Shown here one piece after another: positions 39,079 to 49,005 of a DNA stretch of 64,000 nt. Origin of the DNA: Oxyruncus cristatus (Eukaryota > Chordata > Aves > Passeriformes > Cotingidae). Under the pieces are notes generated by a model that saw only the letters and a program-made list of their open reading frames with translations, had not been told where the DNA came from and ran no database searches. Within the stretch, counting starts at the first letter, position 1. Each line of letters starts with the position of its first letter. The position numbers and the translations under genes are program-made. Location of the stretch: the NCBI GenBank assembly GCA_013399855.1, contig VXAY01004755.1, positions 1,340,031 through 1,404,030 on the forward strand, written 5' to 3'.

Positions 39079-40959
39079 CTGTTAAAAGAATTACTGAATT
39101 ACCACCAGGTAAAAAAAACCACGGGGAGGTTGGGAACGTGTGTGGGCATCGAGGCCTGATCCCTGCACCAGGACTCCAGGGAGCAGAGGGGAGAAGAGTC
39201 GAGTTCTCTGTTCATTTGGGACAGCAACTCCATCCCACCCTCCATCCCCGGGGTGCTGCCGCGGGAGAGGGGAAGGTAGCAGGGATGATTTATTAAAATT
39301 ATCCATTGATATGGGATGTGTGACGTTCCAGGACGGGTTTGGAGATGTGGGAGCACACACAGGTCTCCATCCCATCTCCCGAGGGGAGGAGGCTCCGTTG
39401 CCACGTGCCCTGGGAGGTGTCACCCCTGGCTAAGCCGGGGACACATTCACACCCTCACGCATTCTGACCACACTGGGGCCCGTGCTCGTGGCATTTTGAG
39501 GGGTTTCCAGGGTCAGAATTCCAAAAGGATGACACTGATTTGCAGCCAGGAGAGAAGAAAACGAGTTTTTTCAATTGTTTTGGAGAAGTGGAAGTTTCAC
39601 AGGCCCTCCCTGCAGCAAAAGCACCCAAATCTGATGGGTTTTCCAGCTCCCTGGGCCAGGAGCTGTTCTTTGCCTTCTCTGTTCACTCAGCACCTCCCAC
39701 CACCAGGGTCTTGCTGCATCCAACAGTTAACAGGGAATTAGGAATGTTCTGAGTTAGGGAATCGGCTGGAGCAGCTCAGGTGCTTTCAAGCATCATATAA
39801 ATATTATTATTATTATCAATAACATAAATAGCAACGTCCTTTCCCAGAGACAGCAGAGCACAACACTACCCGGGCCACTCAGACACGGTGGTCCTGGGAG
39901 TCCTATCCCATTCCATGGCCTCTTAAAGGCCATAAATCCCAGGGGAATCCAGCTGCCCACACAAAAGGAGCCAATCCGGATTTTTGGAGCAGCAGGGAAA
40001 GCCCAGGGCAGCTGCAGAGCATCAGGATGGACGGGTGGTTTGCAGGAGCAGGCGCTCCTCCTGCCTGCTCCCCATCCAGGGCATGAATTCCTGTCTCCTG
40101 AGTATCCCAAGTATCCAGAGCAGAGGCTGCTCTTTAACCCAGCCAAGGCCAGGGGAACCTCAGTGACTCCCACGGATTGCTTCCAGTGGGAGAAGGGAGA
40201 GTGGAATCACAGATTTCACATATTGAAAGTTATTTCCACCCCAAAATCCTGCCAGCCTTACACCTGCCACCCTGCTTTGGGAAAAAAAAAAAATCCAGGG
40301 CTTTGACTTCACCACTTTTCCAATAATTTCCTGGGGGGACAGAGGCTCCATCCCATTCCCTCCCACCCCCTCTCCTGAGGGGAGATCCCCCTGGAGTCAG
40401 ATCTTGTCTGTTAAACTCCTGCCTCGTACAAATCCTGCCAAAATGGCATTTAGCAAAAGGATCAGCAGGTGACCCAGCAGTGGAAGGACATCAGGGAATG
40501 CTGGAACGCTGGGAGGAGATGGTCCTAAGGTTCATCAGACACTGCTTTTCACACCCAATTTCAGTCCAAAACGTATTGGACTCGAAAACATCGGAGGTGG
40601 GGCTGCAAGAACCACCTTTACTAAAACTGTCTCAAAGACCCTGGTTATCTGCTCATAATTTTATTATAATTTCATTAATCACTTGGGCTTTGGCTTCTTG
40701 GGGTGAAAGCCTTTTTTTTTCCTACCAGCCAAGCGCGGTGGGTTATAAATGAACCTTCCGTCTTCTCCTCTCAACTCTTCTCCTCACCAAGACCTGAGCC
40801 AGAGCTGTGAGCTGGGTCAGGGCAGCAGGAACACCCACCCCAAAGGCCTCCCTGAGCCCCCACATGGTCCTGCAAAGCCCGGGGAGCACCCAAGGGTGCC
40901 TGGGGGAGGCGGGGTGCGCAGGATGCACTGCCTGGGAAAGGGAAGGAGAAGCCACTCAC
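39079..40959 (-). other. KSR2: Intron between E8 and E9 (1.9 kb)
   Basis: No transposon was recognised. There is an AT-rich trinucleotide-like run near 39796-39832 and an A tract near 40280-40292. Confidence 0.7.
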
Positions 40960-41026
40960 ATGGTGTTGGAGGTGACGGGGTGGAGGATGACCTGTGGGGC
41001 TCGGGTTGGAGTCTCAGGCACCACAT
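40960..41026 (-). CDS. KSR2: KSR2 exon E8 (linker before kinase-like domain)
   Basis: This 67-bp exon has two bases completing Asp, 21 codons (VVPETPTRAPQVILHPVTSN, then Thr) and two bases of Ile. From memory the mammalian protein reads VVPVPETP here, so this copy appears two residues shorter. The acceptor is tctccag|AT and the donor CCAT|GTGAGT. It follows the FxFP motif and has no catalytic feature. Confidence 0.93.
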
Positions 41027-41337
41027 CTGGAGAGAGGAGAGTGGAGTGAGAGAGGTCTGGGGGGGCACCCGGGGCAACTCAACCCTGCTGAAAACCTCCC
41101 TTCCCCCCCCAGGTCAGCTTTAGTTACACCCTGACCCAGCGCTGGGCGTCACTCAGGGCCACCCAACCCCGCAGCACCTTCACAGTGCACGGCCCCACAG
41201 CAACATTCTGGTTTTGGGGGGAAAACCCCAGCCCAGCACAACCTCCCTGGCACAAATGCAGGGATTTAGGAGGGCCAGCCATGCACCCACCCCTCCGGGG
41301 GACATCCCAGCACCCCACGTTATCCGGGGAGCCTGAC
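41027..41337 (-). other. KSR2: Intron between E7 and E8 (311 bp)
   Basis: A compact GC-rich intron with nothing recognisable beyond its splice sites. Confidence 0.8.
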
Positions 41338-41379
41338 CTGGGAAAATGAACTGCTGCTTGTACTTGTAGTAATGGGAAG
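41338..41379 (-). CDS. KSR2: KSR2 exon E7 (FxFP ERK-docking motif)
   Basis: A 42-bp micro-exon with two bases completing Ala, 13 codons (SHYYKYKQQFIFP) and one base of Asp. FIFP at residues 241-244 is the FxFP (DEF) motif through which KSR docks active ERK; KSR1 has FSFP/FIFP-type equivalents. The acceptor is ttttccag|CT after a pure pyrimidine run. The donor is CCCAG|GTCAGG. Skipping it would remove the ERK site in frame (42 = 14 x 3). Confidence 0.95.
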
Positions 41380-44142
41380 CTGGAAAAGAGAAAAGGGGGG
41401 TTAAATATCGATCTCTAGAGCTGGAGAGGCTCCAAACTATGCCCATGAAACCCTGACCCCTGGGGGTTGTGTGACCCCCACCTGTGTGACCCAACCTCTC
41501 CCAACCTCCCCCTCTCCAGAGGAAGCCAGCCCTGCTGGGTGCCCAGGCCAAAAATTAGGACCTCTGGCTGGATTATAACTTGATTTTTGCCCCCGTCAGC
41601 TGCTCTTCTACACCCTCTGGAGAGTGTTCACGTCATCTGTGAAGTCACTGGTGGGATTTGGACACCTGGTTGCCAGTAGAAGGCCGTGGGGTTTGAGTGC
41701 TGATCCTCAGCCAGTCTTTGGGGGTCGTTTGTTATCATGGAGACCCCAAGCGATGGATTTTGCCACCCATTTTGGCCCAATTCATTCCTTTTTTTCCATC
41801 TTTGGAGCTGTGTCCTTCTTGGGCTCCCTGTCAAGCTCCTGGTGCACTGAAAGGAGCCGTGGGGGCTGCTGCCCAAAGCCAGCGTTGCAGAAGGGCTCTG
41901 GGTGGTGGGACCCTCCCCTGACTCCCCATCTCCAGTGGGCAAAATCCAAGGGCTGGTTCAGCTCATGTGTGCAGGGGCACGAAGCAAGTCAGAGCTGCTG
42001 AGGCCACCAGAGGTTGGCACAGGCTCAAAAATCACTTTTTCCTTAAGCTCCAAGACCCCAAGGACCAACCCTCACCTTCCCCTCTCCAGCTTTGAGACCC
42101 TGGAGCCCGAGCTCAGCTCTGCAGCAGGACCTGAGCACCCCTGAGCCGAGATCAAAGGAGCCTCCGAGGTAATTCCGGCAGAAAAAGGTCCCTGTGTCGC
42201 CATTTCCGAGCTCCAATCCTAATCCCCGGGATGACCATCGTGACGGGATGAACCACGGAGAACCTCCCTCCAGGGAAGATGAAAGCACAGCAAGTCCTGT
42301 TTTGTGTCGGTCTGGTTCCCATCTGGAGCAGGGAATGAAAGCAGGGAAGAAGCAGCCCAAGAGCTGCCGGGGTCTGATCCTGCCCCACTCCATCCCTGCT
42401 GGCCAGGAAAACCTGCCAGGACCCCATAAGGAGACGCTGGTGCCCATTTCTGGGGTTAATTCTGTTGTCTCTGCTTTAAACAACATGAAATAATGTCTCA
42501 AAAAGACCCTCAGGGAGGTCTCTGCTCCAGAAGTGACACATGATGGGGTCACCAATTTCTGGACCCTCTTCCCTGCCCAGGGAGGGTCCAGGCCTGGCCC
42601 AGCAGGTGGATTGGGGATGTTGATTGCTCTGATCCCCATTATCCCACTGTGGAGACCTCAGGATGCTTCAGCTCCAGCTGGACCACCACAAACAGGGTTA
42701 AACCAGTGTGGAAACCCACACCATGGCCTCAGGATTTCAGGGGCACTGCGGATTGTCCTCCCAGACCTTGGACACTCCAGAGCTTTGGGGATTATCCTCC
42801 CAGACCTTGGACACTCCAGAGCTTTGGTTGGCAAAATCCTGGCCTCTCGGGCTGGGGTGTCCAGTGCTTCCTCACAGTTCCTCCACCGCCTTCCTCACGT
42901 CCTTCCAGCCCCCCAGCCGAGTCCTGGGCACTCCAGCCATAGACCCTCGTGTGTGGCTGCCCCCTCTCCGGGCACACCAGGACCTGGTGCTCAGTTGTTG
43001 GGGGTTTTTCCAGGCTTTTGGAAATGTCTGTTGTTGTGGGATGAAGTCTGCCAGTCAGCTTCCTCCTCGTCTCCCTCCTCCTCCTCTCGAACGCAGGGCT
43101 TGTCAGGATGGAAGGGTGGCAGCACCAGGGTGCAGCAGCACCAGCAGAGCACGAACATGCCACCTCTTCCTCTGTATAAATTCTCCTGACCCCTCTTCCC
43201 ACTGGACCAGTTCATTAACTGCTGGTGTGGGGGTGCAGGAGGGACCCCAAACTTCTGCTCCAGCAAAGGGGTCTGAGGTCATGGACCAAGGAGGGGCCAC
43301 CAGCCCCAGGGCAGCCAGGGGAGCTTCAGCATCTCAGGGATGGGTCAGGGCTGTGGCTCCCCCCCTCTCCACTCTCCAGGACTTTTTTTGGAGCGGCTGG
43401 AGAGGCAGGTGGGTGGCTGAGGACAGCTGAGCCCCTCCACACCGCCGGGAGTGTTGCTGAGCCGTTCCCCTGCAGGAAGGGACCTTGCCTGGAGCAGCAG
43501 CACTGCCCCCAGGACATCCCCAAGGTGCACAGGCTTTGAGGCTCCCTCAGCCCAGGGGGAGCTTTTTTTTTGGTCATTTAATGTAACTCCTGTGTCCTGC
43601 AGCCCCCAGGACCCAAATGCCCCTCCCACCATCCCTGAAGAGCCTGAGCTCCAGGAGCAGATGGGTCACAGGTACCCAGACAAGCCTCGATGGGACAAGG
43701 ATGTCAGACACCCCCAGCATCATCTACCCCACATGTGCTACCAACAAGCTTTTTGGGGTCCCGTCACCCCAAAGACACAGTGAAGCCAACCCAAGGAGCC
43801 CCTGTAGAGGGGTAAGACCTTGATTTCCATTTGCAGTCGAGGCGACGTGCCCTGGAGAACCCAAGCCTGGGAAGGATTTTGTAGCCTCGAGAGCAGCAGG
43901 TTGTGCTGGCTCCAAACCTGGGAGGTTTCCAAGACCCAACTGCACCACGTCTTGGGCTCTGACCCTTCTTCCAGCCCGAGCTTTGATGGAGACTCCCGAC
44001 CCGAATTCCCCTAAACTCATCCTTGCTGCACGTTGCTGCTTCCACCTTTTCCCTATCCCCATATAAGCCCAGACGGAGCAGATCCTCACCCTGAGGACAC
44101 CCAGGGGCACGAGCCCCTCTGCCCAGACCGCCGTGGAGGTAC
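41380..44142 (-). other. KSR2: Intron between E6 and E7 (2.8 kb)
   Basis: No CR1 copy was recognised. It has a two-copy 39-bp direct repeat at 42751-42828 and a pyrimidine-rich CTC tract near 43060-43092. The remainder is GC-rich unique sequence with nothing I can name. Confidence 0.7.
42751..42828. repeat. Two-copy 39-bp direct repeat
   Basis: Units begin GATTGTCCTCCCAGACCTTG and GATTATCCTCCCAGACCTTG, starting at 42751 and 42790. Confidence 0.95.
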
Positions 44143-44311
44143 CTGGCAGGTTGAACTGCTTCTGCTGGCGCGGGCACTGCGGGGAGGGGTGCAGGGGGGA
44201 CGGGGGCGTCGCGCTGGGCGGCAGCGGCGGGGCCGGCGAGGAGGGCGTGGACGACGTGGTGGAGGAGGGGTTGCTGCTGGAATCGGGCTGGTAGGGCACT
44301 GGGATGTGGTC
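44143..44311 (-). CDS. KSR2: KSR2 exon E6 (CA4 Ser/Thr/Pro-rich region)
   Basis: This 169-bp exon has 56 codons plus one base of Ala. It starts DHIPVPYQPDSSSNPSSTTS, runs through a Ser/Pro/Thr-rich stretch (SPAPPLPPSATPPSPLHPSP) and ends RQQKQFNLP. This low-complexity segment is the conserved CA4 phosphorylation region of KSR proteins, with several Ser-Pro and Thr-Pro sites open to ERK feedback. The acceptor is cccgcag|GAC and the donor CCAG|GTACCT. The plus strand here is open in other frames only because of base composition. Confidence 0.95.
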
Positions 44312-44424
44312 CTGCGGGACACAGGGCGGGGGAGAAGAAGAGAGGGGCCGGTGAGAGCGGCGGTGCCAGCCCGAAGGAGCTCCAGTGCAGAGGACCCCGG
44401 TGACAAGTGACAGCTACGCGGGTC

Positions 44425-44640
44425 AGAGAACCCCGGAATGTCCTGAGCTGGAGGGGACCCCCAAGGATCATCCAGTCCAGCTCCTGGCCCTGCACAGACA
44501 CCCCAGCGATTCCACCCTGTCCCTGAGAGCGCTGTCCAAACCCTCCTAGAGCTCTGGCAGCCTTGGGGCTGTGCCCACTGCCCTGGGGAGCCTGGTCAGT
44601 GCCCAACCACCCTCTGGGGGAAGAACCCTGACCAGCTTTG
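44425..44640 (-). mobile_element. CR1 3' end, old subtype
   Basis: GGAGGGGACCCCCAAGGATC, ATCCAGTCCAGCTCCTGGCC and GACCAGCTTTGTCATGG. It has a long internal part with the AGCTCTGGCAGCCTTGGGGC module. Confidence 0.85.
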
Positions 44641-45149
44641 TCATGGAAAATCAAATTCCAGCCTTGTTTTATTTGTAACGATAAATTCCTTATTTACTCT
44701 GGTCTCTGGTGGTAGCAGAGCCCTCAAAACACCCCAAATTCAGCTCAGACCTGGAGACTGAGAGGCCACAATGGACCAGGACCAGGACACGAGGACCCAG
44801 CTGGTTTGAAAGTGCTGATTCCATCTTATTTTTAAATGAAATAACCCCATGGGATGCATCCCACAATGGGAACTCCAAGGGGAGAGGGGTTTGCAGTTCA
44901 ACTCATCCTCCCTCACCACTGAACTCCCCCTCACCCCGCTCCTTGAATTAGCACCAATCCCTGGGATGATTTGTTTAATTGGAGCCTCCAAGCAGGTTTT
45001 TAGGCAGCTCCTACCCAGGTGCTGACCACCCATAGCGGTGGATGTGCCTGGAGACACACGGGGACACCTGCAAGGTTTGATCCTGGCAGACCCTCAGGGC
45101 TGGGAGATCCCCTGTGAAATACCAACGTCCACATGACAAGAAGGACACT

Positions 45150-45585
45150 GAGGGGCTGGAGCGTGTGCAGGGAAGGGAACGGAGCTGGGAAGGGGCTGGA
45201 GCAGCAGGAGGGGCTGAGGGAGCTGGGGGGGCTCAGCCTGGAGAAAAGGAGGCTCAGGGGGGACCTTCTGGCTCTGCAACTCCCTGACAGGAGGGGGGAG
45301 CCAGGGGGGGTCGGGCTCTGCTCCCAGGGAACAAGGGACAGGAGGAGAGGAAGTTGCACCAGCGGAGGTTTAGGTTGAATATTTAGGAAAATTCCTTCAA
45401 GGAAAGGGCTGTCCATCCCTGGCACAGCTGCCCAGGGCAGGGCTGGAGTCCCCATCCCTGGAAGGGGTTTAAAAGCATGTGGCACTTGGGGACGGGGGTC
45501 AGTGGTGGCCTTGGCAGTGCTGGGGGATGGTTGGACTCCATGATCTCAGAGGGCTTTTCTAACCTAAAAAACATTCAGTGATTCT
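45150..45585 (+). mobile_element. CR1 3' region
   Basis: GAGGGGCTGGAGCGTGTGCA, GGAGAAAAGGAGGCTCAGGG, GGGACGGGGGTCAGTGGTGG and an end CATTCAGTGATTCT. It is followed directly by a TA microsatellite. Confidence 0.9.
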
Positions 45586-45616
45586 ACATATACCTATATA
45601 AAATATATATATATAN
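45585..45616. repeat. TA microsatellite with unresolved base
   Basis: ACATATACCTATATAAAATA followed by TATATATATATA and N at 45616. It lies 73 bases from the E5 donor. Confidence 0.9.
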
Positions 45617-45688
45617 TGGTCCCCGCTGGCAGGGGGTGGGCACAGGGGGTGGGCACAGGGGGTGCTCAGGGCTGGGGGGGCAGCTCAC

Positions 45689-45807
45689 CTTGTTGAGTTT
45701 GTTGGTTTTGGGCAGGGTCTGGCTGACGTGCAGGTCCGAGTACCGGGGGGGCTTCCGCAGGGGGTTGTTGATATCGCAGGGCACAGACTCTGTCCGGACT
45801 AACCTTG
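45689..45807 (-). CDS. KSR2: KSR2 exon E5 (CA4 start, 14-3-3 site)
   Basis: This 119-bp exon has two bases completing Ala and 39 codons, ending in phase 0. It encodes RLVRTESVPCDINNPLRKPP and on to TLPKTNKLNK. RTESVP (Ser142 of the window protein) is a mode-I-like 14-3-3 site equivalent to the C-TAK1 target of KSR1 (Ser392 in mouse); its phosphorylation retains KSR in the cytosol. The only canonical acceptor is gatccag|CA. The donor is AACAAG|GTGAGC. Recalled mammalian KSR2 has Asp-Pro just before Ala-Arg-Leu, and here those codons fall on the intron side of the AG. Confidence 0.93.
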
Positions 45808-47356
45808 CTGGATCGAGAAGGGACAGAGGGGCAGCGGGGATGGAGAGGAGGGGGAGAGAGAGGGAGAGACATCAAAGCTCTGCAGGAGCCCTCGGGGTCA
45901 CCCTGTGCTTGCAAACCACTCTGGAATCGCCCTCCAAGGCGATTCCCCCTGGCACCTCCAGCTCGGATCCTGCCCCGGCACGATGGCAGCTGGTCTTTGG
46001 GATCCCCTGCTCCCAGGCTCCAGCCAACCCCCACAGGATGTGGGGGGCTTAAAGCCCCTCATGGTGGGCTGTGAACTGCCCACTTCTCCCCCCACTGAGG
46101 GGCTGCAGTTTTGGGGGGCTCAGCAGCTGCCACAGCCACCCCCAGAGCAAGGGATCAGCCAGCAATTGGAGGAGGCACAATCCTGTTCCTCCCCAGAGCT
46201 TTTTGGGATGAGGGGAAAGAGCTGGCTCGCAGCAGGGAGTCTTCTCTGGGGGGAACAGCCAGCTGCAGGTTGGGGGGGCTCAGGAATGCTTGGTCTGCGA
46301 GACAATGTATTTAAGAGCTGGGTTTTGGGGTTATTTTTTGGGGGGAAGAGCTATTTCACTGGTGCTGAGGCCACCCCAAAGCCACGCTGCTCCCTGTTCC
46401 CACGCTGAAAGACACCGTGGGCAGCTCCAGCTCTTGCAACCTCACATCCCACGGCCATAAACTCCAATTTCTGCCCATCCCAGGAGCCCTGGAAGAGTGG
46501 GATCTGGCCTTCCCTGCCTCCTGGTCAGGGTTTGCAGCAGCTCTGAGCGTGACAGGGTGGGTCTTCAACCCCTTCCACCCAAATTTGCTGCAGGGAAGGG
46601 CCTGGGGTGGGGTGAAGCGGAAGCCGTAAAATTGCCCCATCCGAGGCACAACGTCCCCACTCGCCTCGTGAGGAGCCACCAACGCAATCCACTCCCCCAA
46701 GATCAAACCAACAATATCTTTGGTGACATTTAACACAAAGCCGCAGCTTTGAGAGCTCAAAATTCAAGGCAGCAAATAACTGGAAGGTGGTCACAGTCCT
46801 CTGGCCATCAAGGGGCAGCCAAAATCTGGAAGAAAAGAGGCGGGGAAGCGGCGGCCCCGTCGTCCTGCTGCAAAGTTCCCCCTCCTCTGCGGGTTTCAGG
46901 ACGGATTTCAGAGCGGGCTAAGGCAGCTCCAAAAGCACCACGAGCATCCACGTGGCCACATCCCCGTGGCGGGGGACCCCCATGCACCGCTTTTGGGGTC
47001 CCACCGTCCGCCCTGAGCAAANNNNNNNNNNNNNNNNNNNNNNNNNNNNNNNNNNNNNNNNNNNNAAAAGGCTAAAACCTGTTGGACTTACCCCGTGCTG
47101 TGGGGAATCTGAAAAGAAAAGGAGGCAGGGGGAGGGTGGGTGGAAGTGGTTTGCAATGCAAATCTGCCTCGCCCCGCACGGCTCGTCTCCCTACAAGCGG
47201 AAAAAACGGTGGGTAAAGTTTTCCCAGAGCGCCCGAAGCGGTTCGGGAGCCTCCCAGGGCCCGGCTCCCGAATCGCCCCGGGGGGGCTGCTGGAAGTTTT
47301 ACCTGTGGGTGGCAACGTCCGTGGAGGCACAAGGGGGGTGGGAGGAAGGCTCTTAC
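45808..47356 (-). other. KSR2: Intron between E4 and E5 (1.5 kb, contains a gap)
   Basis: It contains the 44-base N run at 47022-47065. No CR1 copy or tandem array was recognised in the rest. The six bases next to the E5 acceptor resemble coding sequence (see findings). Confidence 0.75.
47022..47065. other. Assembly gap (44 N)
   Basis: A short sized gap in the intron between E4 and E5. Its flanks do not suggest a missing exon. Confidence 0.99.
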
Positions 47357-47424
47357 CTCCTCGGTGGATGATCAGCAGGTGACACGGAGGGGCCTCTTTG
47401 GTGCATTTGTTGTGGCACTTGAGC
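47357..47424 (-). CDS. KSR2: KSR2 exon E4 (C1 domain, second half)
   Basis: This 68-bp exon has one base completing Lys, 22 codons and one base of the next residue. It encodes LKCHNKCTKEAPPCHLLIIH and then Arg-Gly. His116, Cys119 and Cys126 complete the zinc-ligand set, giving H-x11-C-x2-C-x9-C-x2-C-x4-H-x2-C-x6-C across E2-E4. The acceptor is cgccag|G. The donor is GGAG|GTAAGAG, leaving phase 1. Confidence 0.96.
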
Positions 47425-47509
47425 CTGGCGGGGGACAGAGAGAAAAGGAGTGAGGGGGGAAGGAGACACCGAGAATCCTGGGGTGGAGAGCACCGAGGGA
47501 CGGGACAAG

Positions 47510-47593
47510 GCTTCCCGCTGCCAGAGGGCAGGGTTAGGTGGAATACTGGGAAGGAATTCTTCCCCGGGAGGGCGGGGAGGCCCTGGCACATGA
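47510..47593 (+). mobile_element. CR1 fragment interrupted by a second CR1
   Basis: GGCTTCCCGCTGCCAGAGGG to GGCGGGGAGGCCCTGGCACA, then abruptly broken at 47593 where the chimeric copy starts. Confidence 0.85.
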
Positions 47594-48065
47594 ATTCAAG
47601 GATTGTCTGATTAGCAGAAAGAAATCTCCCCTTCCAAAACTGACACATCCCACCGGGAAAAGCTGGCAGGGGAAACTGAGGTAGTGGATTGCTGAGGGTG
47701 TGATGGAGAAGAGAAGGCTCCAGGGAGACCTGAGAGCCCCTTGCAGGGCCTAAAGGGGCTCCAGGAGAGCTGGAGAGGGACTGGGGACAAGGGAGGGAGG
47801 GACAGGACACAGGGAATGGCTTCCCACTGCCAGAGGGCAGGGATAGAGGGGATATTGGGAAGGAATTGTTGGCTGTGAGGGTGGGGAAGCCCTGGCCCAG
47901 GTTGTCCAGAGCAGCTGTGGCTGCCCCTGGATCCCTGGAAGTGTCCAAGGCCAGGTTGGATGGGCCTTGGATCAACCTGGGCTGGTCGGAGGTGTCCCTG
48001 CCCATGGCAGGCGGGGATCAGATGAACTCGGAGGTCCCTTCCAACCCAAACCATTCTGGGATCCT
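47594..48065 (+). mobile_element. Chimeric CR1 copy with non-CR1 5' segment
   Basis: A 111-bp non-CR1 segment (from ATTCAAGGATTGTCTGATTA to about 47704) is fused to a CR1 3' region beginning GGAGAAGAGAAGGCTCCAGG and ending CAACCCAAACCATTCTGGG. Inverted near-copy at 34255-34735. Confidence 0.85.
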
Positions 48066-48489
48066 ACCAATCCATGATGTGGCGTGGAACAGGGAGCATC
48101 ATCATCTTCCCTTTCTCCCCCGGAAGGGGACTGGATGTGAGGCCTTGCTCGTGCTCGGCCCCTGGGCCTCACGGCCTGGGCCAACCCTCTGGAGCCCTGT
48201 GGGCCTGGGAAGCCCCACGATTCCCAGGCAGCGGCTCAGGGACAGGGAGCAGGACGGGCTGGAGCAGCAGGGTGGGCTGGCCGGCAGGACACGGGGGCTG
48301 CGCTCCCTTGGCAAATGCATCTGTCCCGATGGAGCAGCACAGGAGCTCCCAAACCGGGGGGCACTGCCCAGCTCCCCCTTTTCCTGCTGGCTGTCAAGGA
48401 CCAGGCATCCCCCAGCTGGGGGGTGCCCAGAATTCCCCCTTCTGCCAGTGGTGGGTGAAATAAAAGGAGCAGAGTCCTGCACTGGGGTA

Positions 48490-48590
48490 AAGGTTCAGTG
48501 GGAAGTGTCCCTGCCCATGGCAGTGGCTCGGAACTGAATGGTCATTACGGTCCCTTCCAGCCCAAACCATTCCATGATTCCATGAAACCC
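48490..48590 (+). mobile_element. CR1 3' end (short)
   Basis: GGAAGTGTCCCTGCCCATGG and GGTCCCTTCCAGCCCAAACC, then ATTCCATGATTCCATGA. Confidence 0.85.
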
Positions 48591-48908
48591 CCACCCTTCC
48601 AACCACCAAAATTCAGGGGCAGTGGAGGGGGAGGAAGCAGTTGCCCCGGCCCCTGATGTGTCCCTGTCATTGTGCCCTCCCCACTTGGCTTTATGAAGGC
48701 CACTTAACCAAAATAACAAGAGCATTTACGGTTCCACCGAATATCCTGCAGAGCTTTGCCTGGCTCGTGGAGCCGGGGCAGGAATCTGTGCAGGGGCTCA
48801 CCCCTGGGTCATGCATTTAGGCATCAGCACACTCCCCAAACCTCCCCATGCCTCCTTAATTAGGCATGGAAATGCATCCCAGGCTCACGCTCTGCCACGG
48901 CTGCAGAA

Positions 48909-49005
48909 AGCCATGGGGGAAAAAAGGTAAAAAAAGGAGGAAAGGATTTATAAAAACAAGGGGGAAGGATGGAAGGGGAAAAAAAATAATAAAAAAAAAA
49001 AATGG
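48909..49005. repeat. A-rich low-complexity tract
   Basis: AAAAAAGG-type runs ending in a block of As. No adjoining retrocopy was recognised. Confidence 0.85.

Larger units (their letters stand above)
44312..45688 (-). other. KSR2: Intron between E5 and E6 (1.4 kb)
   Basis: Most of it is CR1: a minus-oriented 3' end at 44425-44640 and a plus-oriented copy at 45150-45585. The second copy abuts a short TA microsatellite with an unresolved base at 45616. Confidence 0.8.

Noticed and set aside
43724..44299. E6 starting at an internal Met as a separate gene
   Set aside because: The Met comes from reading past the true acceptor; peptide and phase fit exon E6 of KSR2.
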